Source: Alteraurantiacibacter hainanensis
Lineage (GTDB): Bacteria > Pseudomonadota > Alphaproteobacteria > Sphingomonadales > Sphingomonadaceae
Assembly: GCF_036321025.1 (NCBI RefSeq)
Contig: NZ_JAZAPB010000002.1
Location: 1,488,001 to 1,552,000 of the forward strand
DNA: 64,000 nucleotides
Reading direction: 5' to 3'
Shown here: positions 41,322 through 50,517 of the stretch, piece by piece
Numbering within the stretch: the first letter of the stretch is position 1
Layout: each line of letters starts with the position of its first letter
The notes under the pieces: model-generated
The model's database searches: none
The model's input: only the letters and a program-made list of their open reading frames with translations
Told to the model about the DNA's origin: nothing
Program-made: the position numbers and the translations under genes

Positions 41322-42689
41322 TTATGCCGATGCCATCACCCGGTCAACGAGAGAGGCGACGGCGCCCACATCCGTGTATCGCAAGCCAGCAACGCCCTGC
41401 CCCCCGTCTGCGGGTCCGAAAGCCCTCGCAAAGCCCAGTTTCGCCGCCTCCTTCTGCCGCACGTTGCCGTGGGCGACGGGGCGCACTTCACCCGAAAGCG
41501 CCAGTTCGCCGAACCACACGGCGTTAGCGGGCAGCGGCTTGTCCGCCAGCGCGCTGACGAGCGCGGCGGCCACGGCCAGGTCGGCCGCGGGATCGGACAG
41601 GCGATAACCGCCGGCCACGTTCAGGTAGACTTCCGCGGTGGAAAAACTGAGGCCGCAGCGCGATTCCAGCACCGCGAGCAACATGGCGAGTCGCCCGCTG
41701 TCCCAGCCCACCACGGCCCGGCGCGGCGTTGCGCCCGATTGCAGGCGCACGATCAGCGCCTGGATTTCCACCAGTACCGGCCTGGTGCCTTCCAGCGCGG
41801 GAAAGACCGCCGCACCGGCAATCGCTTCCTCGCGTCCGGAAAGGAAAAGCGAGGACGGGTTGCCCACCTCGTCCAGCCCGTGGCCTTCCATTGCGAAGAC
41901 GCCGATCTCGTCCACCGCGCCAAAGCGGTTCTTCAGACAGCGCAGAATGCGATACTGGTGGCTGCGTTCCCCCTCGAAGCTCATCACCGTGTCGACCATG
42001 TGTTCAAGCACGCGCGGACCGGCGATATTGCCGTCCTTGGTGACATGGCCGACCAGAACCAGCGCCGTGCCCCGTTCCTTGGCAAAGCGGATCAGTTCGA
42101 ACGCACTGGCGCGCACCTGGCTGACGGTGCCGGGCGCGCCTTCGATCATGTCGGAATGCATGGTCTGGATGGAATCGACCACCAGCAGTTGCGGAGGCTC
42201 GTCCTGGTTCAGCGTGGTGAGAATATCGCGCACCGAAGTCGCGGCTGCCAGCTTCAGCGGAGCTTTCGAGAGGCCAAGCCGTGCGGCGCGCATGCGCACC
42301 TGGCCGGTCGCCTCCTCGCCGCTGACATAGACAGCTGTCCCGCCTTCCTGTGCAATCTTCGCGGCAGCCTGCAACAGCAGCGTCGATTTCCCGATCCCCG
42401 GCTCTCCGCCCATCAGGATGGCCGCGCCGGGCACAAGCCCGCCGCCCAGTGCCCTGTCGAACTCGGCTATTCCGGTGGAGCGCCGGTCAAGCGGCCTGGT
42501 CGGCGCATCCAGCGATTCGAAGGCGATCGCTCGCCCTCCGCTGGAGAGGTCGTGCTTGGAAGCGAACTTGGTGTCGGGTGCGTCCTCGACCAGGGTGTTC
42601 CACTGCGAGCAATCGCCGCACTGACCCTGCCAGCGACTGGCGACGCTGCCGCATTCGGTGCAGATGAAGCGTTTCTTCGGCTTGGCCAT
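41322..42689 (-). CDS. radA: DNA repair protein RadA
   Basis: A 455-residue branch-migration ATPase. It begins with a zinc finger (C-T-E-C-G then C-G-D-C-S-Q-W), followed by a RecA-like core with Walker A G-E-P-G-I-G-K-S-T and the RadA-specific K-N-R-F-G motif (L-K-N-R-F-G-A), and ends with a Lon-like domain. RadA helps process recombination intermediates. It is the first gene of the radA-cvpA-IscU-like run. Confidence 0.95.
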   Translation of the reverse strand: MAKPKKRFICTECGSVASRWQGQCGDCSQWNTLVEDAPDTKFASKHDLSSGGRAIAFESLDAPTRPLDRRSTGIAEFDRALGGGLVPGAAILMGGEPGIGKSTLLLQAAAKIAQEGGTAVYVSGEEATGQVRMRAARLGLSKAPLKLAAATSVRDILTTLNQDEPPQLLVVDSIQTMHSDMIEGAPGTVSQVRASAFELIRFAKERGTALVLVGHVTKDGNIAGPRVLEHMVDTVMSFEGERSHQYRILRCLKNRFGAVDEIGVFAMEGHGLDEVGNPSSLFLSGREEAIAGAAVFPALEGTRPVLVEIQALIVRLQSGATPRRAVVGWDSGRLAMLLAVLESRCGLSFSTAEVYLNVAGGYRLSDPAADLAVAAALVSALADKPLPANAVWFGELALSGEVRPVAHGNVRQKEAAKLGFARAFGPADGGQGVAGLRYTDVGAVASLVDRVMASA

Positions 42690-42738
42690 GGCCCTGCGTT
42701 AAGCGGAACAGAAACGGAACACAAGCCCCGCGACAGTC

Positions 42739-43641
42739 CTAGTGCCCGTGGGCGTGGCCTTCCAGGCTCTGCCATACGCTGGTGACGAAGGCGTCGTCGG
42801 AAATAAAACCTCCCTCGGCATTCACGAGCCCGGCGACGGGGCGCCTGGCTATCGCGTCCTCGAGGCTGACTCCGCTTTCGCGCAAGGCTTCGATCCGGCG
42901 CACCCCTTCCGCGATCATGGCGTGGAAGGCGACGAGATCCGACCGCGTCGCGAGCTCTCCGTGGCCGGGAATGATGACCGTGTCCTCGTCGATCATGGCA
43001 ATCACCCGCGACAGGGAGGACAGCAGTTGCTCCACGTTCCCGCCGCTGCCGACATCGACGAAAGGCCAGCCGAGCTGGTGCATGAACATGTCGCCCATGT
43101 GCACGACGTTAGCGTCTCGCCAGAACACCACCGTGTCGCCGTCGGTGTGGCCGCCGCCAAGGTACATCAGGTCGATCGTGTCGCCGTTGGCATTGAAGGT
43201 CATGCCCTGGTCGTAGGTTATGATCGGCAGGGCTTCCGGTGGTGCGGGAGGGGTCACGTTGCCAACCACGGTGCCGCCTTCCGCCAGGCGGATGCGCACG
43301 TTGTCGTGCGCGACGATGGTTGCACCGGCATTGCCGAAATTCTCGTTCCCGCCCGCGTGGTCGAAATGCCAGTGGGTGTTGACGAGGAAGCGCGTGGGCG
43401 TTGCACCCAGGTCCGCCACGGCCTGCTGTATCCGGTCGGTCAGTTCCGCGAACTGGTCGTCGATCAGGATCGTGCCGTCATCGCCGTGGCTGACGCCGAT
43501 ATTGCCGCCGTTGCCATAGAGAACGGCAATGCCCGGCGCGATTTCGACAGCGGTGATTTCCACCTCGCTCATGTCCTGCGCACCGACCGGCGAGGCCGCT
43601 ACCCCGATCGCGGCGGCGGCAATGACTGCGTGTAACCTCAT
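42739..43641 (-). CDS. Exported MBL-fold metallo-hydrolase
   Basis: A 300-residue subclass-B-like hydrolase with a signal peptide (about 1-22, ending V-G-A-Q). The metal site is H-W-H-F-D-H at residues 90-95, with a later G-G-G-H-T-D-G-D (His) and P-G-H-G (His). This resembles periplasmic MBL-fold enzymes of the quinoprotein-relay or lactonase kind more than true beta-lactamases. The C-terminus is His-rich (G-H-A-H-G-H), possibly metal-binding. Substrate unknown. It lies 49 bases upstream of radA and is divergent from the patatin gene. Confidence 0.88.
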   Translation of the reverse strand: MRLHAVIAAAAIGVAASPVGAQDMSEVEITAVEIAPGIAVLYGNGGNIGVSHGDDGTILIDDQFAELTDRIQQAVADLGATPTRFLVNTHWHFDHAGGNENFGNAGATIVAHDNVRIRLAEGGTVVGNVTPPAPPEALPIITYDQGMTFNANGDTIDLMYLGGGHTDGDTVVFWRDANVVHMGDMFMHQLGWPFVDVGSGGNVEQLLSSLSRVIAMIDEDTVIIPGHGELATRSDLVAFHAMIAEGVRRIEALRESGVSLEDAIARRPVAGLVNAEGGFISDDAFVTSVWQSLEGHAHGH

Positions 43642-43738
43642 GCTTGGTCCCTCCCCTGTTGACGATCATCCTATCGCCCCGTGACAACCGCGTCGAGCGC
43701 CTAGGCAAGCCGTCTGCCATCTGCCATCAACGGCCCCG

Positions 43739-46051
43739 ATGCGGCAGAAAGAACTCAGGATCGCACTGGTCTGCTATGGCGGCGTCAGCCTGGCGGTCTA
43801 CATGCATGGCGTCACGAAGGAGATATGGAAGCTGGCCCGTGCCAGCCGCGCCTTCCATGCCGACGTCGAGGAGAACGTGACAGGCGTCGAGGCTGTCTAC
43901 CTCTCGTTGCTGCGCCGCATAGAATCGGAGCGCGACCTTCGCCTGCGCGTGCTGCCGGATATCGTGACGGGCGCGAGCGCAGGCGGCATCAACGCGGTCT
44001 TTCTCGCCCAGGCCATCTATTCGGGGCGCAGCCTCGAGCCGTTGACCGAACTGTGGCTGAAAACTGCCGATGTCGAAAAGCTGATAGAGCCTGAAGCCCG
44101 GCCCTGGTCCCCTGCCGCCCGCGCCTACATGCGTCCGATCGTCTGGTATCTGACCCGAGCGCCCGGCAACACGGTTTCCGAAACCGTTTCGGCGGAAACC
44201 CGCTCCGAAGTCCGCCAGAAGATTTCCAGCCTGGTGCGGGGGCGCTGGTTCGAACCGCCCTTTTCGGGGGCGGGGTTCAGCCGCCTGATTCACACGGCCC
44301 TGAAGGCCATGGAAGATGGACCGGTTGAGAATCCGCTGCTGCCCGCGCGGCACCCGCTGGATCTGCTGGTGACGGCCACCGACTTTCGCGGGAGGCTGGA
44401 AACCCTGCGCCTCAACAGCCCGCCAAAGGTGGAGGAGCCGGAGCATCGCATGCCCATCGGCTTCCGCGCCCATACCCCGCTCGAAGGCGGACAGAACCTG
44501 GCACAACTGTGCGAATTGACCTTTGCCGCGCGCGCCACCGCCAGCTTTCCCGGCGCCTTTCCGCCGCTGCGCCTTTCCGAAATCGACGAGGTGTGCGGCG
44601 GCAAATGGCCCGATCGGGAACGGTTCCTGAGGCGGATCATGCCCACTCATGTCGAGCGCGGCACGACGGAGCATGTCGCCCTCGTCGATGGATCGGTCCT
44701 CAACAACGCGCCTTTCGAAGGCGCCATCGAGGCGCTGACCGTCAGGCCCGCGCAGCGCGAGGTTGACCGGCGGTTCGTCTACATCGATCCTTCCCCGCGC
44801 CGCTCTCGGACCGAGCAGGGCGAGGCGGTGAAGCCTGTTGGCTTTTTCGGCGCCATCGCCGGCTCGCTATCCGCCATTCCGCGCGAACAGCCGATCCGCG
44901 ACAACCTCGAACTGCTGGAAGAGCAGACACGCGAGGCGGAGAAGCTGCGCAAGATGGTGGCAGCGTTGCGACCGGAGGTCGAAGGGGCGGTGGACCGTCT
45001 TTTCGGGCGAACGCTGTTTCTCGACCGCCCCAACCGCAAGCGACTGGCCAACTGGCGCGGAAGGGCGCAACAGGCCGCCGCCGAAGACGCCGGATATGCC
45101 TTCCATTCCTATGCGCAGGCCAAACTCAGCGGTATTCTGGACAGGCTGGCGGACCTGGCGCTCAAGGCGGCCAACAGCCCCGATCTCGCCGATGTCCCGA
45201 CCATCGCGTCGCGCCTCCGCGAGGAGACGGAGAGGCGCGGCATGACGAGCCTGAGCGCCGACCGGGGCGGCGGAGCGAGCGACGTGGCCATCGGCTTCTT
45301 CCGCGACCACGACCTTGCCTTCCGCATCCGCCGCCTGCGCCTGCTCGCCCGCCGCCTCTCGCGCGACTGGGAGCTTGATCCCGATATTTCGGACGATGGC
45401 CTGCAGGATGCCCGCGACGCGGTCTACCGCGTGCTGACCCTCTATTTTGCCAAGGAGGACCCGGAGAACCTGGGCCTGGATTTCGAAGGGATTGCCGCGC
45501 GGGTGATGGATGAACCCGGTGCCTTCCTGGATGCGCTGGCAGAGCGCCGCGCCCTGCGGGAAACCGACGAGGCGTCCGAGCAGGTGCTGTGCGAGGCGCT
45601 GGAGTCCATGCCCAAGGATCTGCGGCGGCGCGTGCTTCTGGCCTATCTCGGCTTCCCGTTCTACGACGTCGCCACCCTGCCCCTGCTTCGCAACGAAGGC
45701 CTGACCGAATTCGACCCGGTGAAGGTTGACCGCATCAGCCCGGAGGATGCCGTCGCCATTCGCGATGGTGGCACCGCGGCGACTCTGCGGGGGACCGAGT
45801 TCTTCAATTTCGGAGCATTCTTCAGCCGGGCGTATCGCGAGAACGACTACCTGTGGGGACGCCTGCACGGGGCGGAGCGGATGATCGACCTGGTCTGTTC
45901 GACGGTTCCGGGTGGGTACGACGCCGCGGATTGTCTTGCCACGAAACGCGATGCCTTCCTGGCGATCTGCGATGAGGAGGAAACACGCGACAACTGCGCC
46001 GCCTACCTCGTGGACTCGCTGCGGCGGGAGATTATCGCAAAGCTGGGTTAG
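43739..46051 (+). CDS. Patatin-like phospholipase with DUF3376 region
   Basis: A 770-residue patatin-family acyl hydrolase. It starts with an oxyanion-loop motif V-C-Y-G-G-V-S-L-A-V-Y-M-H-G, has nucleophile Ser80 in T-G-A-S-A-G-G-I-N, and the dyad Asp317 in L-V-D-G-S-V-L-N-N. The remaining 430 residues match the DUF3376-type C-terminus seen in large patatin-like proteins, with several Arg/Leu-rich helices. No signal peptide or obvious membrane segment. It probably hydrolyses membrane lipids or storage lipids. Its stop overlaps that of the convergent lipoprotein gene by four bases. Confidence 0.87.
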   Translation: MRQKELRIALVCYGGVSLAVYMHGVTKEIWKLARASRAFHADVEENVTGVEAVYLSLLRRIESERDLRLRVLPDIVTGASAGGINAVFLAQAIYSGRSLEPLTELWLKTADVEKLIEPEARPWSPAARAYMRPIVWYLTRAPGNTVSETVSAETRSEVRQKISSLVRGRWFEPPFSGAGFSRLIHTALKAMEDGPVENPLLPARHPLDLLVTATDFRGRLETLRLNSPPKVEEPEHRMPIGFRAHTPLEGGQNLAQLCELTFAARATASFPGAFPPLRLSEIDEVCGGKWPDRERFLRRIMPTHVERGTTEHVALVDGSVLNNAPFEGAIEALTVRPAQREVDRRFVYIDPSPRRSRTEQGEAVKPVGFFGAIAGSLSAIPREQPIRDNLELLEEQTREAEKLRKMVAALRPEVEGAVDRLFGRTLFLDRPNRKRLANWRGRAQQAAAEDAGYAFHSYAQAKLSGILDRLADLALKAANSPDLADVPTIASRLREETERRGMTSLSADRGGGASDVAIGFFRDHDLAFRIRRLRLLARRLSRDWELDPDISDDGLQDARDAVYRVLTLYFAKEDPENLGLDFEGIAARVMDEPGAFLDALAERRALRETDEASEQVLCEALESMPKDLRRRVLLAYLGFPFYDVATLPLLRNEGLTEFDPVKVDRISPEDAVAIRDGGTAATLRGTEFFNFGAFFSRAYRENDYLWGRLHGAERMIDLVCSTVPGGYDAADCLATKRDAFLAICDEEETRDNCAAYLVDSLRREIIAKLG

Positions 46052-46695
46052 GCGGCCAGATCCATTTCCATCAGAGGTGGAATCCATTCGCAGGCCTGCT
46101 GCATGGCTAGCCGGTATTCAACCCTTGCATAGGCCGTATCCAGAACGGCCCTGACATCCTCCAGCGACGTGCGTGGATCGTTGTTGAAATCGCGCAGCCT
46201 GTGGGCGTAGTCGCGGCCCGGCGTCGCATCCTGCAAGGCCAGCCGCACTTCCTGCAGTCCGGTCCGGCGATGCTGATAGCTGCCCGTCGCATCGATGGAG
46301 GCGAATTGCAGGGCGCAGAACAGGCTGATCGTGGCATCGGCGCGTGCGCACTGTCGATCATCCTGCCAATCCCACAGATCCTCTGAAGCAAGCATGGCCG
46401 CCGCGCTTTCGATGATCGAGAGGTCGAGCGAATCGACCACCCTCTCCCGGCTTCCCAGCAGGGCAAGGCCCCGCTCCAACTGCGCCATTTGCTCCGGTCC
46501 TGGCTCGCTTTCGGAAACGGTCGAGAGGATCTCCTCTGCCGTCTCGATGATCGCCAGCTCCCGGTCGCGCATGTCGGCGTAGTCAATCGCGCAGGAACGC
46601 GGACCGGTGGACGGCGTGGCGGCGCAGGCTGGCAGCATGGCGGCAAGGCCAAGAGCGCCAGCCAAGCGCCGCCCTCGGCTATCCGCCCAGGGCAT
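46048..46695 (-). CDS. Unknown lipoprotein downstream of dnaJ
   Basis: A 215-residue protein with a signal sequence ending in a lipobox (M-L-P-A-C, Cys24). The mature part is predicted mostly helical and Glu/Ala-rich, with cysteines near C-A-I-D-Y, Q-C-A-R-A, F-C-A-L-Q and Q-A-C-E-W that may form disulfides. I do not recognise the family. Its start lies inside the last 17 bases of dnaJ, so it may be translated as the third gene of the heat-shock transcript dnaK-dnaJ-lipoprotein. Confidence 0.75.
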   Translation of the reverse strand: MPWADSRGRRLAGALGLAAMLPACAATPSTGPRSCAIDYADMRDRELAIIETAEEILSTVSESEPGPEQMAQLERGLALLGSRERVVDSLDLSIIESAAAMLASEDLWDWQDDRQCARADATISLFCALQFASIDATGSYQHRRTGLQEVRLALQDATPGRDYAHRLRDFNNDPRTSLEDVRAVLDTAYARVEYRLAMQQACEWIPPLMEMDLAA

Positions 46696-47806
46696 CTTTC
46701 AGCTTGTTGAAGAAGCCGCGGCTCTCCGGACATTCCTCGCCCGTTTCGGTTTCCCGGAATTCGCGCAGGATTTCCTTCTGGCGGCCGGATAGCCTGGTGG
46801 GCGTTTCCACCATGACCTCTACCACCAGGTCGCCGCGTCCGCGCCCTTGCAGCACCGGCATGCCGGCCCCGCGCTTGCGCAGCTGCCGGCCCGACTGGAT
46901 GCCGGACGGGATATCGATCGCGTGCTTCTCGCCGTCGAGGCCGGGTATCTCGATGGTGTCACCCAGCGCAGCGGTCGTGAAGCTTATGGGAACGCGGGTG
47001 AACAGCGAAGTGCCCTCACGCTCGAACACCGCGTGGGGTTGGACGTGGACGAAGATGTAGAGGTCGCCCGAAGGGGCGCCCATCGGCCCGGCCTCGCCCT
47101 TGCCCGAAAGCCGGATGCGGGTGCCGTTGTCGACCCCGGGCGGCACTTCCACCGTCAGCGTCTGTTCCTTGTCGACGCGGCCCTCGCCGCGGCAGGATCC
47201 GCACGGCTGTTCCAGAACCTCGCCGCGACCGCTGCATGTGGGGCACGGACGTTCGATGACGAAAAGGCCCTGCTGCGCGCGTACCTTGCCGTGGCCATGG
47301 CACAGTTCGCAGCGACGGCGTCCGGTGCCCGGTTCGGCGCCCGATCCGTTGCAGGTGTCGCACTGGGCGGCAATCTCGACGGTGATCTCGTCTTCCTTGC
47401 CGTGAAACGCCTCTTCCAGGCTGACTTTCATGTCGTAGCGCAGGTCGGCGCCCCGGCGCGGACGGGCTCGACCGCCTCCGCCGCCGCCGAAGGCGCTGCC
47501 GAAGATGGTTTCGAATATGTCGCCGAGATCGGCGAAATCGGCCCCGGGATGGCCGCCGCCACCATTCATGCCCTGCTGGAAGGCCTGGTGGCCATAGCGG
47601 TCGTATGCGGCGCGTTTCTGCGGGTCCTTCAGCACTTCGTAGGCGGCGCTGCAGGCCTTGAACCTGGCCTCCGCTTCGGAGTCGCCGGGATTGCGATCCG
47701 GGTGATACTTCATCGCCATCTTGCGATAGGCGCTCTTCACCGTCGCGCCGTCGGCATCCCGGGAAACGCCCAGCAATTCGTAGAAATCAATATCGGTCGC
47801 GGACAT
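46679..47806 (-). CDS. dnaJ: Co-chaperone DnaJ
   Basis: A 375-residue type I Hsp40 that delivers clients to DnaK. It has a J-domain with H-P-D (M-K-Y-H-P-D-R-N), a Gly-rich linker (residues about 78-110), four zinc-finger repeats C-x-x-C-x-G-x-G (C-D-T-C-N-G-S-G, C-E-L-C-H-G-H-G, C-P-T-C-S-G-R-G, C-G-S-C-R-G-E-G) and the C-terminal client-binding region. It follows dnaK after a 72-base gap that contains a hairpin. Confidence 0.96.
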   Translation of the reverse strand: MSATDIDFYELLGVSRDADGATVKSAYRKMAMKYHPDRNPGDSEAEARFKACSAAYEVLKDPQKRAAYDRYGHQAFQQGMNGGGGHPGADFADLGDIFETIFGSAFGGGGGGRARPRRGADLRYDMKVSLEEAFHGKEDEITVEIAAQCDTCNGSGAEPGTGRRRCELCHGHGKVRAQQGLFVIERPCPTCSGRGEVLEQPCGSCRGEGRVDKEQTLTVEVPPGVDNGTRIRLSGKGEAGPMGAPSGDLYIFVHVQPHAVFEREGTSLFTRVPISFTTAALGDTIEIPGLDGEKHAIDIPSGIQSGRQLRKRGAGMPVLQGRGRGDLVVEVMVETPTRLSGRQKEILREFRETETGEECPESRGFFNKLKDALGG

Positions 47807-47826
47807 TCGTGATCCCCTAAAGCGTA

Positions 47827-47857
47827 CCGCCACCGGCGCTTGCGGCGTCGGTGGCGG
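47827..47857 (-). terminator. Hairpin between dnaK and dnaJ (attenuator or partial terminator)
   Basis: CCGCCACCG (47827-47835) and CGGTGGCGG (47849-47857) pair perfectly around a 13-base loop. In the dnaK-to-dnaJ direction no long U-tract follows, so it probably acts as a partial stop or a stability element that keeps DnaK above DnaJ. Confidence 0.6.
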
Positions 47858-47878
47858 ACTGCTTTTTCATCGTTCGGA

Positions 47879-49816
47879 TTACGACTTGTTCTCGTCGTCC
47901 ACTTCCGTGAACTCCGCGTCGACTACCTCTTCCTCCTCGCTGGGAGATTCGGTGTCTGCGGAAGCCGCGGCGTCGGCTGCGGCATCTGCGCCGGAAGCCT
48001 GATCCTTCTCGTAGATGGCCTGGCCCATCTTCATGGCGACCTGGGTCAGCGCCTCGCTCTTCGCCTTCATGGCGTCGATGTCGTCGCTTTGCAGGGCCTC
48101 CTTGGCCTCCGACACGGCGGTTTCGATCTCGCCCTTCAGGCCGGAATCGATCTTGTCGCCGTTCTCTTCCAGCTGCTTCTCGGTCGCGTGGACCAGGCTG
48201 TCGAGGTTGTTGCGGACTTCGGCGGCCTCGCGGCGCTTCTTGTCCTCTTCGGCGAACTTCTCGGCGTCCTGCACCATCTGTTCGATATCGGTGTCGGAAA
48301 GGCCGCCCGATGCCTGGATGCGGATTTGCTGTTCCTTGCCGGTGCCCTTGTCCTTGGCAGACACGTTCACGATGCCGTTGGCGTCGATGTCGAAGGTCAC
48401 CTCGATCTGCGGGACGCCGCGCGGTGCCGGCGGAATTCCGACGAGATCGAACTGGCCCAGCATCTTGTTGTCGGCAGCCATTTCACGCTCGCCCTGGAAC
48501 ACGCGGATCGTCACCGCGCCCTGGTTGTCCTCGGCGGTGGAGTAGACCTGCGTCTTCTTGGTGGGGATCGTGGTGTTGCGGTCGATCATGCGGGTGAACA
48601 CGCCGCCCAGCGTTTCGATACCCAGCGACAGCGGGGTAACGTCCAGCAGCAGCACGTCCTTCACGTCGCCCTGCAGAACGCCGGCCTGAATGGCGGCGCC
48701 CATCGCCACGACTTCGTCCGGGTTCACGCCGGTGTGCGGCTTGGAGCCGAAGAACTCTTCCACGACCTGGCGAACCTTGGGCATGCGGGTCATGCCGCCA
48801 ACCAGGATCACCTCGTCGATGTCGTCCTTGGAAACGCCGGCATCTTCCAGCGCCTTCTTGCACGGATCCAGCGTGCGCTTCACCAGGTCGCCGACCAGCT
48901 GCTCCAGCTTGGAGCGGGTGATGGTTTCCACCAGGTGCAGCGGCGTGGAAGATCCGTCTTCCATGCGCGCGGTGATGAAGGGCAGGTTGACTTCGGTCTG
49001 CTGCGAGCTGGACAGCTCGATCTTGGCCTTTTCAGCCGCTTCCTTCAGACGCTGTAGCGCAAGCTTGTCCTTGCGCAGGTCCATGTTTTCCTTCTTCTTG
49101 AACTCGTTCGCCAGGTATTCGACGATCGCGCTGTCGAAATCCTCGCCGCCCAGGAAGGTGTCGCCATTGGTCGACTTCACCTCGAACACGCCATCACCGA
49201 TTTCCAGGATGGAGATGTCGAAGGTACCGCCGCCAAGGTCGTAGACGGCGATGGTCTTGCCGTCTTCCTTGTCGAGGCCATAGGCCAGCGCCGCCGCGGT
49301 CGGCTCGTTGATGATCCGCTCCACCTCGAGACCGGCGATCTGGCCGGCGTCCTTGGTCGCCTGGCGCTGCGCGTCGTTGAAATAGGCGGGGACCGTGATC
49401 ACGGCCTTGGAAACGGTTTCGCCCAGATAGCTCTCGGCGGTTTCCTTCATCTTCTGCAGGATGAAGGCAGAAATCTGGCTGGGCGAATATTCCTCGCCAC
49501 CGGCTTCCACCCATGCATCGCCGTTCTTGCCCTTCACGATGTCGTAAGGGACGAGATCCATGTCCTTCTTGGTGGTCGGATCGTCGAACCGGCGACCGAT
49601 CAGGCGCTTGATCGCGAACAGGGTGTTGTCGGGATTGGTGACTGCCTGGCGCTTGGCCGGCTGACCGATCAGTCGCTCGTCATCCTTGGTGAAGGCGACA
49701 ATCGAGGGCGTCGTGCGCGCGCCTTCGGAATTCTCGATAACCTTGGGCTTTCCACCCTCCATCACGGCAACGCAGCTGTTGGTGGTTCCGAGGTCGATAC
49801 CGATAATCTTGCTCAT
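47879..49816 (-). CDS. dnaK: Molecular chaperone DnaK (Hsp70)
   Basis: A 645-residue Hsp70. The N-terminal ATPase starts M-S-K-I-I-G-I-D-L-G-T-T-N-S-C and carries the Hsp70 signatures I-A-V-Y-D-L-G-G-G-T-F-D and V-I-L-V-G-G-M-T-R-M-P. The substrate-binding domain and helical lid follow, ending in an acidic tail (E-E-E-V-V-D-A-E-F-T-E-V-D-D-E) typical of DnaK. An RpoH promoter lies about 100 bases upstream. The GrpE and HrcA genes are 2.3 kb away on the same strand. Confidence 0.97.
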   Translation of the reverse strand: MSKIIGIDLGTTNSCVAVMEGGKPKVIENSEGARTTPSIVAFTKDDERLIGQPAKRQAVTNPDNTLFAIKRLIGRRFDDPTTKKDMDLVPYDIVKGKNGDAWVEAGGEEYSPSQISAFILQKMKETAESYLGETVSKAVITVPAYFNDAQRQATKDAGQIAGLEVERIINEPTAAALAYGLDKEDGKTIAVYDLGGGTFDISILEIGDGVFEVKSTNGDTFLGGEDFDSAIVEYLANEFKKKENMDLRKDKLALQRLKEAAEKAKIELSSSQQTEVNLPFITARMEDGSSTPLHLVETITRSKLEQLVGDLVKRTLDPCKKALEDAGVSKDDIDEVILVGGMTRMPKVRQVVEEFFGSKPHTGVNPDEVVAMGAAIQAGVLQGDVKDVLLLDVTPLSLGIETLGGVFTRMIDRNTTIPTKKTQVYSTAEDNQGAVTIRVFQGEREMAADNKMLGQFDLVGIPPAPRGVPQIEVTFDIDANGIVNVSAKDKGTGKEQQIRIQASGGLSDTDIEQMVQDAEKFAEEDKKRREAAEVRNNLDSLVHATEKQLEENGDKIDSGLKGEIETAVSEAKEALQSDDIDAMKAKSEALTQVAMKMGQAIYEKDQASGADAAADAAASADTESPSEEEEVVDAEFTEVDDENKS

Positions 49817-49916
49817 AATTCCCCATCTCTTAGAGTGTTGGACGCTGCACTGTCGGCCTCCCGATCCCGCGGCGAAGCCATTCGGCAGCTCGATAAAAGC
49901 TGTGTAACGATGGCGG

Positions 49917-49944
49917 ATATAGGAGTGCTTTTGCTTGGCACAAG
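49917..49944 (-). promoter_or_regulatory. RpoH (sigma32) promoter of dnaK
   Basis: On the minus strand CTTG (49944-49941) is followed after exactly 17 bases by CCTATAT (49923-49917). This fits the alphaproteobacterial RpoH consensus, CTTG-N17-CYTATNT. The -10 lies about 100 bases before the dnaK ATG. The divergent copper-chaperone gene starts 45 bases to the right, so the promoter also borders its 5' region. No CIRCE element is visible here. Confidence 0.8.
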
Positions 49945-49988
49945 GGAACGCGCGGACTAGAAATCCGACCAGAGTTCGAGAGGGGAAT

Positions 49989-50498
49989 ATGATGAATAGC
50001 AAGAGCATTCTCGCGGCTGCGGCTGCGCTTGGCATGGTCATGGCCACGACAGCCTGCGGCGGCGAAACGCAGGAACCCGTCGATGCAGAGCCCGATGCGC
50101 CTGAAGGAATTACGGTCAGCGACGCGTGGATGGCCATGCCCGCCGTCGCCGGAAACCCGGCCGCCGTCTATTTCGAGATCGAGAATGCGAGCGAACGCAA
50201 TCGCATGATCCGCGCGGCCCACGTGGCCGGAGCGCAGAGCGCGGTTCTGCACCAGATGGGCACCTGGAACCTCGAGCCTTCGATGGACGAACTGATGCAG
50301 CTCGACGTGCCCGCGGGCGAGACGCTGGCGTTCGAGCCGGGCAGCTATCACGTGATGGCGATGGATCTCGACGATACGCTGGAAGTCGGCGGGGAGGCGG
50401 AAGTCACGCTGACTTTCGTGGGCGGCGACAAGGTCAGTTTCCCGGCACAGATCCGCGCACCGGGCGACGCTCCGGGCGAGGAAGCAGAGGCGGAATGA
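49989..50498 (+). CDS. Copper chaperone PCu(A)C domain lipoprotein
   Basis: A 169-residue periplasmic copper-binding protein. The lipobox ends M-A-T-T-A-C (Cys23), followed by a Glu/Pro/Ala spacer. The PCuAC motif H-x10-M-x21-H-x-M is exact: His88, Met99, His121, Met123. Such proteins deliver Cu(I) to the CuA centre of cytochrome oxidase. A GGGG run precedes tandem ATGs (49989 and 49992). It is divergent from dnaK and precedes a zincin-like gene and an isochorismatase-family gene. Confidence 0.93.
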   Translation: MMNSKSILAAAAALGMVMATTACGGETQEPVDAEPDAPEGITVSDAWMAMPAVAGNPAAVYFEIENASERNRMIRAAHVAGAQSAVLHQMGTWNLEPSMDELMQLDVPAGETLAFEPGSYHVMAMDLDDTLEVGGEAEVTLTFVGGDKVSFPAQIRAPGDAPGEEAEAE

Positions 50499-50517
50499 CG
50501 AAGGTCCGCCCGCGCGC

